64,000 nucleotides of DNA, taken from Tessaracoccus defluvii. Lineage in GTDB: Bacteria > Actinomycetota > Actinomycetes > Propionibacteriales > Propionibacteriaceae. A model generated the notes under the pieces. It saw only the letters and a program-made list of their open reading frames with translations, did not search any database and had not been told where the DNA came from. The position numbers and the translations under genes were made by a program. The stretch covers positions 2,542,001 through 2,606,000 of the forward strand of contig NZ_CP060789.1 of assembly GCF_014489575.1 (NCBI RefSeq), written 5' to 3'. The number at the start of each line of letters is the position of its first letter. Position 1 is the first letter of the stretch. Positions 27,575-36,084 of this stretch are shown piece after piece.

Positions 27575-27617
27575 GACTCCCCCGAGTCGTTCATCGCGGG
27601 GCCTCTCCCTCCCCGCG
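27575..27617 (-). promoter_or_regulatory. Hairpin leader of Tat paralogue 1
   Basis: Directly before the ATG, GACTCGGGGGAGTC folds as a five-base-pair stem whose loop is the G-rich ribosome site. Eight bases further upstream, CGCGGGG (coding sense) pairs with CCCCGCG around a nine-base loop. The same pair of hairpins stands before paralogue 2, so they were copied with the gene and may set translation. Confidence 0.45.
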
Positions 27618-27718
27618 TGAAGTCAGAATTATTGCACAGTTCTGAGACAGCTCTGTGCGCTTTCCAGGGGATTCACGTGCAATAGACGGGTATTGCAGAT
27701 TTGAAGGAACCATCGGTC

Positions 27719-28095
27719 GTTGATGAGCCCCTTCGACACGGCCGCAGGCGGCCGGCCCAGGGAACGGAGAACTTGCCCTTCGACAAGCTCAGGACCCGGT
27801 ACGAACGAGCGTCTCGAGGGGCGACACTCTCAGGACCCGGAGCGAGCGCCTGCGCGAGCGTCTCGGAGGGCGAGGGCGGACGACCATGGCCAACGGCGGA
27901 CGGACAACGGCGGACGGCCGACGGACAACGGCGGACGGCGAAGGCGGGTACCTCGAGCGCCCTTCGACACGGCCGCAGGCGGCCTGCTCAGGGAACGGAG
28001 AACCTGCGTCAGCGACCGGCTCAGAGAACGGAGAAACCTGCGTCAGCGACCGGCTCAGAGAACGGAGAAACCTGCGTCAGCGACCGGCTCAGCGA
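27719..28095. repeat. Repeat-filled gap with 33-34-bp triplet
   Basis: The 533-base gap between Tat paralogues 1 and 2 holds no gene. It contains REP-like words (CCCTTCGACACGGCCGCAGG, CTTCGACAAGCTCAGG, GCGAGCGTCTCG), a short-period ACGGCGGACGG array near 27893-27945, and three direct copies of a unit containing ACCTGCGTCAGCGACCGGCT starting at 27993, 28026 and 28060. Spacing is constant with no unique spacers, so it is a tandem repeat and not a CRISPR array. Confidence 0.75.
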
Positions 28096-28107
28096 GCGGA
28101 ATGCTGA

Positions 28108-28578
28108 TCAGCTAATCGTCAACGTACTCACGTCGATCAGCCCCGCATGGCCGTCAACCGTGGCGCTGAATGTCACCGTGTAGGTCCCGGCGGGAATGGG
28201 TGCCGTGCCCCAGACAATCTTCGGAATCGCGATCTGCGAGGAGACACCGAGCGCCACCACCGTGGATGGGACCAGCGTTTGACTTGTCCCGTCGGGGAGC
28301 CTCAGCACGGCCGTGTACACCACGGTCACCGCGGCCGTCCCACTCGGCGAATACCACCATCCGATGTGGCCGCCAGCCCACTCCAGCGGGCCGCGCTCTC
28401 CGTTCTGCCGGAGATCGGACAGTGTGTAGGCATCGATGGCGAACTCACTGACGAAGTCCGGCGAGGTCGAGGCCGCAGCGGCGGGTGCCGCGACGGCAAT
28501 GGCGATAACTGGCGCGCTCCAAGCGGCGGCCTTCAGGACGCGGCGTCGATCGACACCGTCCACAGGACGAACAGACAT
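28108..28578 (-). CDS. Small Tat-exported protein, paralogue 2
   Basis: A 156-residue product whose first 36 residues differ from paralogue 1 only by conservative changes (RRRVLKAAAWSAPV, same APAAAAS cleavage region), while the mature part has diverged strongly apart from the end PAGTYTVTFSATVDGH. The upstream hairpins and ribosome site are also shared, indicating a tandem duplication in which the leader stayed fixed and the exposed domain changed. Start ATG 28578 follows GGGGGAG. Confidence 0.7.
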   Translation of the reverse strand: MSVRPVDGVDRRRVLKAAAWSAPVIAIAVAAPAAAASTSPDFVSEFAIDAYTLSDLRQNGERGPLEWAGGHIGWWYSPSGTAAVTVVYTAVLRLPDGTSQTLVPSTVVALGVSSQIAIPKIVWGTAPIPAGTYTVTFSATVDGHAGLIDVSTLTIS

Positions 28579-28621
28579 GACTCCCCCGAGTCGTTCACCG
28601 CGGGGTCTCTCCCTCCCCGCG
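28579..28621 (-). promoter_or_regulatory. Hairpin leader of Tat paralogue 2
   Basis: Same layout as before paralogue 1: a small stem with the G-rich ribosome site in its loop (28579-28592) and a CGCGGGG/CCCCGCG hairpin at 28599-28621. Conservation beyond the coding region is seen directly; a regulatory role is inference. Confidence 0.45.
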
Positions 28622-28756
28622 CCGATTTTCCGAGTATTGCACGCACCGTCAAGCGCCGCGCATACCGGGGTCCTATTCGCTGCCCTCTGCTGGAGAGTGC
28701 AGCCGATGGCCTATTCCGGGATATGGCCTACCGGTTGGGCTCCGTCAGGGTGTCCC

Positions 28757-29212
28757 TCAGACGGTCACGGATGACGACGCCGTCTTCGCCAGATGGCCCT
28801 CAACCGTCATCGTCAAGGTCAGCGTGTAGGTCCCGGTGACAACTCGGGCCTTGGTCAACACGACCTTGTCGAGCAGTTCGAAGGTCCCGATGGGTAGAAG
28901 TTCGGCGGCGCCGGTGAACGTTTCCTTGAGCCCTCCGGGTCCGGTCAGAATCGCGACGTAGCTGACGGTGGCTGGCACCTCGGTATCCGACCATGTTCGC
29001 TGGGCGTTGAACCCCGCCCAGACGAGAGGACCTGCGGTCCCATCATCTCGACGGTTCTCGAGATCGTAGACAGTGATCCGAAACTCATCGAGGATCGCGG
29101 CGGATGCAGCCGCAGCGGGGGCCGCTACGGCGACGACGACAACGGGGGCTACCCATGCAGCACCCTTCATGAAGCGGCGCCGTTCGATGAAGTCGGCAGA
29201 CCGGGTGAGCAT
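28757..29212 (-). CDS. Small Tat-exported protein, paralogue 3
   Basis: A 151-residue product with signal ERRRFMKGAAWVAPV followed by an Ala/Val run and APAAAAS, then a mature beta-rich domain that shares GPLVWAG with paralogue 2 (GPLEWAG) and ends VTGTYTLTLTMTVEGH like the other two. ATG 29212 is chosen for its GAGAGAAG site; the longer frame upstream has no signal-like start. The upstream hairpins of paralogues 1 and 2 are absent here. The 178-base gap to paralogue 2 shows nothing else. Confidence 0.7.
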   Translation of the reverse strand: MLTRSADFIERRRFMKGAAWVAPVVVVAVAAPAAAASAAILDEFRITVYDLENRRDDGTAGPLVWAGFNAQRTWSDTEVPATVSYVAILTGPGGLKETFTGAAELLPIGTFELLDKVVLTKARVVTGTYTLTLTMTVEGHLAKTASSSVTV

Positions 29213-29369
29213 CGTGCTTCTCTCATTTTCAGTTGCACTCAGGGGGATGCCCAGCTCACCATGTCGCGTGGACGAGCAATTCGCCCTTCGAGACGGTTGC
29301 TCTTGCCTCGCAACCTCAGGGAACGGCCCCCCTCGCAACCTCCTCGGGCAGCGGAGATGCCTGGACGAC

Positions 29370-29693
29370 CTATCGCGCCGCACCTTCGCCACCCGATGCA
29401 CCTGACAGATCCCTGCGTCGGCCCCGTCGAGACAGCTCGGGCAGCAGCTCGAACCGGCCGTCGATGAGCGCCTGCTTCTTCTCCCGGCTCCAACCGTGGA
29501 GTCGACGCTCCATTTGCCAGGCCTCTCCGACGTTGTCGTACTCCTGGGCGAAGACGAGCGTCACCGGGCGTCGCTTCTTGGTGAAGGAGGCACCGAAACC
29601 GCTGTTGTGCTGGTCGACCCGGTCCTCCAGGTACTTGGTGCTGCCGACGTAGAAGGCGCCGTCGGAGCACTTGAGAATGTAGACCCATGCCAT
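29370..29693 (-). CDS. GIY-YIG nuclease-domain protein
   Basis: A 107-residue single-domain protein of the UPF0213/YhbQ-like group. The GIY-YIG core appears as WVYILKCSDGAFYVGST (3-19), followed by the conserved Arg/His helix (LEDRVDQHNSG), the LVFAQEYDNVGEAWQME segment with the metal-binding Glu, and REKKQALIDG. Such small proteins are common near mobile or repeat-rich DNA and may act on damaged DNA, though their substrates are mostly unknown. ATG 29693 fits the family start. A longer open frame (29370-30707) is an artefact of reading backwards through the kinase gene. Confidence 0.8.
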   Translation of the reverse strand: MAWVYILKCSDGAFYVGSTKYLEDRVDQHNSGFGASFTKKRRPVTLVFAQEYDNVGEAWQMERRLHGWSREKKQALIDGRFELLPELSRRGRRRDLSGASGGEGAAR

Positions 29694-29784
29694 GTGGCCA
29701 CGATGGGTCGCGGGGACGGGGAGTTCCCATCGGGAGTGGTGGTTGTGGATAGGGGCGACCGGGGGCTGGTCGTCAGGCCGCGGC

Positions 29785-29880
29785 CCTTCGAGACGCTCGC
29801 GCCCCTTCGCCCTTCGAGACGCTCGCGCCCCTTCGAGACGCTCGCGCAGGCGCTCGCTCCTCAGGGACCGACGCTCGAAG
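29785..29880. repeat. Dispersed palindromic repeats
   Basis: Three to four copies of CCCTTCGAGACGCTCGC in a row, the last extending to GCGCAGGCGCTCGCTCCTCAG, directly after the stop of the first tyrosine kinase gene. Same family as at 3.97-4.11, 26.7 and 36.9 kb. Confidence 0.7.
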
Positions 29881-29881
29881 C

Positions 29882-31291
29882 TCAGCGCGACGCCGGGACC
29901 TTCTTCTTTGCCCCGTCCTCCGCGTAGTGGTCCGCCGTGTACTGGTACCCGTAGTACAGTGCCCCAGCGCCCGTGCGCGGCACCTTGTTCATCACGATCC
30001 CCAGCGGCTTGCCGTTCGCCTTCGTCAGGTTGTCCAGCGCCTTGCCCAGGATCTCGTACGTCGTCTTGCCCGTGCTCACCACCACCAGCGCCCCGTCGGC
30101 CTTCGTCGCCAGCAGCGCCGCGTCCGTCACCGGCAGCAGCGGCGGCGAGTCGATGACGACCATCGCCTCCTTGCCCAGCGACTGGATCAGACGGTGCATC
30201 CGCTCCGAGCCGACCAGCTCGCTCGGGTTCGGCGGGATCGGGCCCGCCGCCAGCACCCCCAGGTTCGGGGCCCCGTCGACCTGCTGCAGCAGGTCCGCGA
30301 CCGTCCCCCGCGACGCCAGCACGTCCGACAGCCCCGCATCCTCCAGCAGGCCCAGCGTCGCCGCCACCCGCGGCCGACGCAGATCCGCGTCCACCAGGAT
30401 CGTCCTCTGCCCCGTCGCCGCCAGCGTCAGCGCCAGATTGACGGCGGTGAACGACTTCCCGTCGCCCGGCAGCGAACTCGTGACGACGATGGCCCGCGGC
30501 GGGTCGTCGACACTCATGTACTGCAGGTTCGTCCGCAGCCCGCGGAACGCCTCCGCAGTCGCCGCCCTGTCCGTGTCCCGTGCATCGACGAGCCGCAGCG
30601 GCGACCCCGCCGTCTCCGGGTCCGTCTCCACCGGCAGCGCCCCGACGACGGAGACACCCGTCGCCTTCTCGACGCCCTCCGCCGACCGGATCCGCCTGTC
30701 CAGCCATTCCCGGACGACGGCGTAGCCGCCGCCGATCAGCGCACCGATGAGCGCCCCGAGCGCCAGATTCAGCTTCACGTTCGGTGAGCTGGGCGCCGTC
30801 GGCAGCCGGGCCGAATCACCCGCGAACAGTTGGACGGCGGGCTCCTGCCCGTCCACGCCCTCCAGGCGGGCGATCTCCGAGATCATGCCCCGGATCCACT
30901 CCTCTGCCAGGTCGCGGGCCGACTCCGGCGTCGATCCCGTGGCGCTCACCCGCAGGATCACCGTGTCCGTCGGATTGGTCACCTTCACCCGCGACGCGAC
31001 CGCCTCCGGCGACTCCGTCAGCCCCAGCTCATCGACGGCGTGCTGGGCGACGGTGCGCCACGAGCCGAGGTCGACATACGAGCGGACCTTCGAGCGGGCC
31101 AGCTGATCGCCCACCATCGACGACCCGAGGTCGCCTCCGCCGGGTGCAGCGACGAAACCGCTCGCCTCCGCCGTGTAGACCCGTGGCTGCGCGATGCTCC
31201 AGACGGCCGCGAACAGCACGCCGAGCAGCACGGCAGCCGTCAGTTCCTTCCAGTACGCACGCAGGATGCGCAGGTAGTCCGCCAGTTCCAC
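29882..31291 (-). CDS. Wzz/Wzc-type tyrosine autokinase (BY-kinase), copy 1
   Basis: A 469-residue fusion of a Wzz chain-length domain (membrane helices about 16-34 and 174-193) and a cytoplasmic BY-kinase. Walker A is SLPGDGKSF (273-281), Walker A' ILVDADLRRP (298-307), Walker B VVIDSPPLLP, and the tail has the tyrosine cluster ALYYGYQYTADHY. These kinases control polymer length and export by cycling tyrosine phosphorylation. It is 34 bases downstream of the phosphatase gene and in the same operon as kinase copy 2. Closest in the window to copy 3 (37007-38488), sharing GDSARLPTAPSSPNVK. Confidence 0.92.
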   Translation of the reverse strand: MELADYLRILRAYWKELTAAVLLGVLFAAVWSIAQPRVYTAEASGFVAAPGGGDLGSSMVGDQLARSKVRSYVDLGSWRTVAQHAVDELGLTESPEAVASRVKVTNPTDTVILRVSATGSTPESARDLAEEWIRGMISEIARLEGVDGQEPAVQLFAGDSARLPTAPSSPNVKLNLALGALIGALIGGGYAVVREWLDRRIRSAEGVEKATGVSVVGALPVETDPETAGSPLRLVDARDTDRAATAEAFRGLRTNLQYMSVDDPPRAIVVTSSLPGDGKSFTAVNLALTLAATGQRTILVDADLRRPRVAATLGLLEDAGLSDVLASRGTVADLLQQVDGAPNLGVLAAGPIPPNPSELVGSERMHRLIQSLGKEAMVVIDSPPLLPVTDAALLATKADGALVVVSTGKTTYEILGKALDNLTKANGKPLGIVMNKVPRTGAGALYYGYQYTADHYAEDGAKKKVPASR

Positions 31292-31325
31292 AACAGCTCC
31301 CGTCGTTGCGAGGTGGGTAGGGGGC

Positions 31326-31877
31326 TCAGCGACCGACCGCGGTGGCGATCTGCTTCACGGCCGTCGAGATGAGCCCGTAGGCCTCATCGAAGGCCTCCTG
31401 CCCACGACGATAGGGGTCCGGCACGTCGTCGTCGTGGATGACGGTGCCCGTGGACCGCCGACGACCCGCTTGTGACACCGCTTCGCGCAGGCGCTCCTCC
31501 ACGGTCCCCTCGAGGGTGGGGAACTCGGGCGCAGCGACGATCCGGGCGAACTCCAGCAGCGTGAAACCGCGTCGCAGCGCCGCGGGGACCAGCCGCACCA
31601 GCCGGGAGCGGTGGTCGCGGGTGAGCGCGAGGATCAGGTCGGCGTTCGCGACGTCGTCGCGGGTCACCTGCCGGGCGGCGAACCCGGCTGGGCTGATGCC
31701 GTCGTTGAGCATCAGCGCAGCCATGGCCGGTTCGACAGGATGGTTCTCCAAAGCTCCGGTGCCGGCGCTGACGACCCGCACGTCGGGCCACAGAGCGGCG
31801 CCGAGGAGCCGTTCGGCGGCTGGCGAGCGGCAGATGTTGCCGGTGCAGACCGTCAGGATCGTGAACGACGCCGTCAT
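31326..31877 (-). CDS. Low-molecular-weight protein tyrosine phosphatase, copy 1
   Basis: A 183-residue phosphatase with the active-site loop CTGNICRS (C11 nucleophile, R17) near the start and the general-acid motif DPY in VPDPYRRG near the C-terminal end. It should dephosphorylate the tyrosine tail of the neighbouring BY-kinases. Its ATG overlaps the stop of kinase copy 2 (ATGA), so the pair is translationally coupled. Length is normal for actinobacterial Wzb-like enzymes. Confidence 0.92.
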   Translation of the reverse strand: MTASFTILTVCTGNICRSPAAERLLGAALWPDVRVVSAGTGALENHPVEPAMAALMLNDGISPAGFAARQVTRDDVANADLILALTRDHRSRLVRLVPAALRRGFTLLEFARIVAAPEFPTLEGTVEERLREAVSQAGRRRSTGTVIHDDDVPDPYRRGQEAFDEAYGLISTAVKQIATAVGR

Positions 31878-33292
31878 CGGGCGACGCTGACCTGCTCGGA
31901 GCGCCAGGTGCCCCGGCTGGGAGCGTCGGGATGCGGCTGCGGCGCGGCCTCATAGGTGTAGCGGTAGCCGTAGGTGTCGGCGTCGCGTTCGCGGACCCGG
32001 TTCAGCAGCAGGCCCAGCACGCGGGCGTCGACCCGCTCGAGGCTGGCCAGCGCGTTACCCAGCTCCGACCGCTTGACGGTGCCGGCACCGACGACGACGA
32101 GCATGCCGTCCGACAGCCGCGACAGCACCGCGGCGTCCGTGACGGGCAGCAGCGGCGGGGAGTCGATGATGACGGTGTCGTAGCGCTCGGACGCCGCGGC
32201 GATCAGCTTGGCCATCCGCGGGTGGCCCAGCAGCTCGGCCGGGTTCGGCGGGATCGGGCCGGAGGCGAGCACGTCCAGGTTGACGGTGCCGTGCGGCTGC
32301 ACCACGTCCTCCAGCGACGCGTCGCCGATCAGGACGGTGGTGAGGCCGACGGCGCCCTCCACGTTCAGGTAGCTGGCGATCTTGGGGCGGCGCAGGTCGG
32401 CGTCGATGACGAGGACCCGTTCACCGGAGGCGGCCAGCGTGTGGGCGATGTGCAGCGACGTCATCGTCTTCCCCTCACCCGGGATCGACGACGTGACGAC
32501 GATCGCGCGGTGCCCCTGGTCGAGGCCCAGGAACTGCAGGTTGGTGCGGACGCTGCGGTACGCCTCGGCGCGCAGCCCGTGGGGGTCGGCGGCGAGGTCG
32601 AGCGGTCCTTCGGGCGTGGGCCCGCTGTCGGGGATGATGCCGAGGAGGGCGACGTCGGTCACCGGCTCCAGGTCACGCTCGCTGCGGATGTTGAGGTTCA
32701 GCAGGTCGCGCAGAAGCGCCTGGCCGGCGCCCAGCAGCAGGCCGAGCATCGCGCCGATGGCCAGTGTGCGCGGCACGTTCGGCGACGACGGCGTCGCCGG
32801 CACCTTCGGCTGCTTGATGACGGTGGCGAGGACGGGCTTGGTGCCGTCAGCCGCAGGGGGCGACAGTTCGTCGACCGTGGCGATGAGCCGTGTCGCGACG
32901 GCGGCTGCGATCTCGGCGGCCTGTGCCGGGGTGTCGGCCTCGACGGCAAGGTCGAGCGTCGCCGTCTTGGCCGGGATGGTGACGGTGATGTCCTGGGCCA
33001 GCTTGGCGGTGGTGGTGTCGAGCCCGAGTTCGTCGATGACGGGCTGCAGCACGATGTCGGTGCGGGCCACCTTGGCGAACGACTGCACCTGGTTCTCGGC
33101 GTAGTTGGAGCCGGCGTTGAGCTCGTTGACGCTGCTGGCCGAGCGGATCGAGAAGAACAGCGACGCGTCCGAGGTGTACGTCGGCTTGATGAAGAGGGTG
33201 GCAACGGCTGCCAGCAGGATCCCCGCGAGGGTGACGGCGGTGATGCTCCGCCAGTACTTGCGCAGGATCCTCAGGCAGTCAGACAGTTCCAT
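31874..33292 (-). CDS. Wzz/Wzc-type tyrosine autokinase (BY-kinase), copy 2
   Basis: About 472 residues: Wzz domain with helices near 17-35 and 175-192, Walker A SSIPGEGKTMT, Walker A' VLVIDADLRRP, Walker B TVIIDSPPLLP, and a short tyrosine tail DTYGYRYTYEA. ATG 33292 is preferred over 33298 because MELSDCLRIL lines up with the starts of copies 1 and 3 and GAAAG is better spaced. Its Wzz region is more divergent from copies 1 and 3 than those are from each other. First gene of a three-gene minus-strand operon (kinase, phosphatase, kinase). Confidence 0.92.
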   Translation of the reverse strand: MELSDCLRILRKYWRSITAVTLAGILLAAVATLFIKPTYTSDASLFFSIRSASSVNELNAGSNYAENQVQSFAKVARTDIVLQPVIDELGLDTTTAKLAQDITVTIPAKTATLDLAVEADTPAQAAEIAAAVATRLIATVDELSPPAADGTKPVLATVIKQPKVPATPSSPNVPRTLAIGAMLGLLLGAGQALLRDLLNLNIRSERDLEPVTDVALLGIIPDSGPTPEGPLDLAADPHGLRAEAYRSVRTNLQFLGLDQGHRAIVVTSSIPGEGKTMTSLHIAHTLAASGERVLVIDADLRRPKIASYLNVEGAVGLTTVLIGDASLEDVVQPHGTVNLDVLASGPIPPNPAELLGHPRMAKLIAAASERYDTVIIDSPPLLPVTDAAVLSRLSDGMLVVVGAGTVKRSELGNALASLERVDARVLGLLLNRVRERDADTYGYRYTYEAAPQPHPDAPSRGTWRSEQVSVAR

Positions 33293-33370
33293 GCTCATCT
33301 TTCAGTCGGCCGACGGGCTCACTGTACCTAACGGGGCCCTGCGACCCCAGCCACCCCTGACCGCGGCAGC

Positions 33371-33403
33371 GTCCTCGCCCACCAGCATGCGGTGAGCGAG
33401 GAC
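33371..33403 (-). terminator. Strong hairpin after the Tat paralogue 4 gene
   Basis: GTCCTCGC and GCGAGGAC form a perfect eight-base-pair stem, extended inward by CACC/GGTG, 13 bases beyond the stop of the gene at 33416-34342. No U-run follows, as is common for actinobacterial terminators. Confidence 0.5.
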
Positions 33404-33415
33404 ACCGCAAGCGGC

Positions 33416-34342
33416 TTAGCGCACTGTGCAGACCTGGCTGTTCTGCGGCGCCTGCACCCAGATATCCGCGTTCTGCCTCGTCCCAACCGAGTACTTGGGC
33501 AAAATGAATGTGTAGGTGAACAAGATCGTCTGAGCCACAGCGGGCGTGATCTCATATTCCACACGGACAGAAACTGAATTCTCGCCCTTCGACGGGTTTA
33601 TGTAATCCGCGTAGCCTTCGATGCCACCCGTGCTGACCTCCGTGTCCTGGCCGAACTTCAGACGGCTCAGTTCTTCCGACCCGCCAGTCGTCGTGACCTC
33701 GATCTTCAGCAGCTGCTCACCGTTGGTCGCGGAGAGCATCTCCACCGGCAGGACGAAGGTGTACTGGCTACCCGCAACAACAGCGGCTGAGTATGTGACG
33801 GTGAAGGAAACAGGAGCATCCGAAGCCTCGGCCGTGTTGTCACGGTCGTCCATTGAGAGGAACCCCTCAGACGCTGTAGCCACGCCTGCGAGCCCGTGGA
33901 CACTCGTGGCAATGACATTCTTGCCCGCAACGCACTTTGCGATGGCGTCGCTTGTCGCAGGGTCCTCAAGAGGCGTCTTGAATACCGACGTGTCGCTATG
34001 GAAAATTACGGGCGTGAAACCCGTGGTATAGACCGGAAGCGTACCTCCGGGATAGTAGATGTTCATGCCCGGTGTATTCGGCCACGCCAGCTTGCCATCC
34101 GAAGTCGTACCGGCGGCACACTCATTTGCGCCATCGTGGTACAACACGACGCCAGCCTCGAGCGGACTCATCTCTCCCCGGACAGCCACACATGTTGGAG
34201 TGGTCTCGCTCGACGCCGCAGCCATCGGTGCCGCAACCGCAACCGCAACCACCGGCGCCGTCCAAGCAGCACCCTTCACAACCGTCCGGCGTGAAATACC
34301 CTTCGCACCCACAGGATCCACCTGCTCGTATCCGTGCGTCAT
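33416..34342 (-). CDS. Tat-exported protein, paralogue 4 (longer)
   Basis: A 308-residue product with the family signal SRRTVVKGAAWTAPV and APMAAASS cleavage region, after an N-terminal extension of ~16 residues. The mature ~265 residues are beta-rich and much longer than in the three small paralogues, with four cysteines; only the signal and general style are shared. ATG 34342 has AGGGGG eight bases upstream. It is divergent from the signal-peptidase gene. The lower GC and looser codon use than its neighbours suggest a separate origin for the mature domain. Function unknown. Confidence 0.65.
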   Translation of the reverse strand: MTHGYEQVDPVGAKGISRRTVVKGAAWTAPVVAVAVAAPMAAASSETTPTCVAVRGEMSPLEAGVVLYHDGANECAAGTTSDGKLAWPNTPGMNIYYPGGTLPVYTTGFTPVIFHSDTSVFKTPLEDPATSDAIAKCVAGKNVIATSVHGLAGVATASEGFLSMDDRDNTAEASDAPVSFTVTYSAAVVAGSQYTFVLPVEMLSATNGEQLLKIEVTTTGGSEELSRLKFGQDTEVSTGGIEGYADYINPSKGENSVSVRVEYEITPAVAQTILFTYTFILPKYSVGTRQNADIWVQAPQNSQVCTVR

Positions 34343-34498
34343 CCATTACCCCCTGGAAATAGTCGTCCCAAAGCAGCTGCAACCTGACGTCTCGGCCCCG
34401 GCGCACTGTCTCCCTCGCCGCGACCCTAGACCACAAGTTCGCGCTCTCACGAACCGGGGTCCTCTTGCGAGACTTCCTCCCCGGAACTCACCCACACG

Positions 34499-35263
34499 AT
34501 GCCCAAATCGTCGCGGGTACGACGTATGCTGCGCCCTGTGACCGCCCCGACCAGCCCTGAGCCGGTTGATTCCGCGACTGCACGCTCCCGGCGCACGCGC
34601 CGCTGGCTCCGCCATCCTGCGGTCCAGGCCCTCTTCCTGTTGCTGGTGCTGGTCCTCGTGCAGAACTTCCTCGTGAAGCTCTATGCCGTGCCGTCCGCGT
34701 CCATGGCCCCCACGCTCGCCGTCGGCGAGCGCATCCTCGTGAACCGACTCGCCTATCTCAGCGACGCCCCGCAGACCGGCGACATCGTCGTCTTCGACGG
34801 CGACGAGGACTGGCGACCGGCGCGGGATGAGCCGGGGTGGAAGTCGGCGGCGAAGCAGGTCAGTGAGGTCGTCGGCATCGGACCCGGGCGCGGCGACTCG
34901 CTGGTCAAGCGGATCATCGCCGGCCCAGGTCAGAGGGTCACCTGCTGCGGCCTCAACGGCGTCGTCGTCGTCGACGGCGTGCCCCTCGACGAGGACTACC
35001 TCGGCAGCAACCCTGACTTCACACCCGGCGTCCTCGACTGCGGCACCACGCCCACCTCTGCCCGCTGCTTCCCGGAGTTCGTGGTGCCCGAGGACCAGTT
35101 CGTGGTGCTCGGCGACAACCGTGCCGCCTCGAGGGACTCCGTTGCGCAGTGCCGCGGCCAGACCACCGATGCCGGGCAGTGCCTTCTCACGGTGCACCGC
35201 GACGACATCGTCGGCGAGCTGCTTCTGGTCGTCTGGCCGCCTGGAAGGGCCCGCCTAGGATGA
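34499..35263 (+). CDS. lepB: Signal peptidase I (S26)
   Basis: A 254-residue type I signal peptidase with one membrane anchor (about 41-60). The nucleophile is S68 in YAVPSASMAPTL and the general base K137 in LVKRIIAGPGQ; the box E motif LGDNRAASRDS is also intact. It cleaves exported proteins at the outer face of the membrane. The start is uncertain (ATG 34499, ATG 34526 or GTG 34538; none has a good ribosome site). The stop overlaps the next gene (ATGA). As the head of a block with HprK-like, PqqD-like, phosphatase and BY-kinase genes it may serve a dedicated substrate rather than general export. Confidence 0.85.
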   Translation: MPKSSRVRRMLRPVTAPTSPEPVDSATARSRRTRRWLRHPAVQALFLLLVLVLVQNFLVKLYAVPSASMAPTLAVGERILVNRLAYLSDAPQTGDIVVFDGDEDWRPARDEPGWKSAAKQVSEVVGIGPGRGDSLVKRIIAGPGQRVTCCGLNGVVVVDGVPLDEDYLGSNPDFTPGVLDCGTTPTSARCFPEFVVPEDQFVVLGDNRAASRDSVAQCRGQTTDAGQCLLTVHRDDIVGELLLVVWPPGRARLG

Positions 35264-36084
35264 CCGCCATGGGGGGAGAGGTCACCGGGCCACGGGTCAC
35301 CGTGGCCGGGCTGGGCGCGACGGTCGCCATCGACGTGGTCGGCGACCGAGCCGCCGAACTTGCCGGCGCCCTCCGCAGCGCGTGGGCCCGCGCCCTGACC
35401 GACGACGATCCCGCCCAGACCATCACCGCCGGACTGCTGACCGCAGGCGACGGCGCCTCCAGCCCCTCACGCTTCGCCGATCACCTGGCCGGCCACGATC
35501 TCGACACCCTCATGGAGCGCATCACCCAGCGTGTCACGTTAGCGCTGATCGAACAGCGGGCGGGCGAGCTGCTGATGTTCCACGCCGGCGCCCTGTCCGA
35601 TCCAGCCACCGGCCGGGCGGTGGTGCTCGTCGCTGAGAGCCACACCGGCAAGACGACGCTCACCTCCCGCCTCGGCGCGGAGTTCGGCTACCTGACGGAC
35701 GAGACCGTGGCCGTCGATGCCGACGGCAGCATCCTCCCCTACCCGAAGCCGCTGTCGCTGCGCACCCCCGGCACCGCCGAGCGTCGCGAGGTGGGCGCCG
35801 ACGACCTCGACCTCGCCCCCACCCCAACAGCAGCAAGCGTGGCACGCATCGTGTGGCTCGAGCGCAGCGACGACCACGTGGGGCCTCCGGAGGCCCACGA
35901 GCTGGACCTGTTCGACGCGATCGTCCGCCTCGTCCCGCAGACGTCGTCGCTGGCGGCCCTCGACCGCGGCCTGCACCGGCTCCGAGCCCTGATCGAGGCG
36001 ACGGGCCCGGTGCTGGAGATCCGCTACGCCGAGGCCGAGACGCTGCGGCCGCTGCTCCGCGAGCTGATGGGAGCGGACGCATGA
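35260..36084 (+). CDS. HprK-related P-loop kinase
   Basis: A 274-residue protein with the signature of HPr-kinase-like proteins: FHAGALSD before the P-loop, AESHTGKTTL (Walker A, GKT at 130-132) and YLTDETVAVD after it, then a PYPKPLSLR word. True HPr kinases phosphorylate a serine of HPr; relatives found beside PqqD-like proteins (the so-called HPr-rel systems, and kinases of some lasso-peptide clusters) act on other, mostly unknown targets. No HPr-like gene is nearby. ATG 35260 overlaps lepB; ATG 35269 is an alternative. The canonical GxSGxGKS is altered to ESHTGKT but the lysine and threonine remain. Confidence 0.75.
   Translation: MTAMGGEVTGPRVTVAGLGATVAIDVVGDRAAELAGALRSAWARALTDDDPAQTITAGLLTAGDGASSPSRFADHLAGHDLDTLMERITQRVTLALIEQRAGELLMFHAGALSDPATGRAVVLVAESHTGKTTLTSRLGAEFGYLTDETVAVDADGSILPYPKPLSLRTPGTAERREVGADDLDLAPTPTAASVARIVWLERSDDHVGPPEAHELDLFDAIVRLVPQTSSLAALDRGLHRLRALIEATGPVLEIRYAEAETLRPLLRELMGADA

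Noticed and set aside
26627..28093. Short regular repeats as a CRISPR array
   Set aside because: Units of 22 and 33-34 bases are directly adjacent, with no unique spacers, and no cas genes are in the window.
29370..30707. A 445-codon frame ending in the GIY-YIG protein
   Set aside because: Its first ~340 codons read through BY-kinase copy 1 in another frame; only the last 107 codons match the GIY-YIG family.
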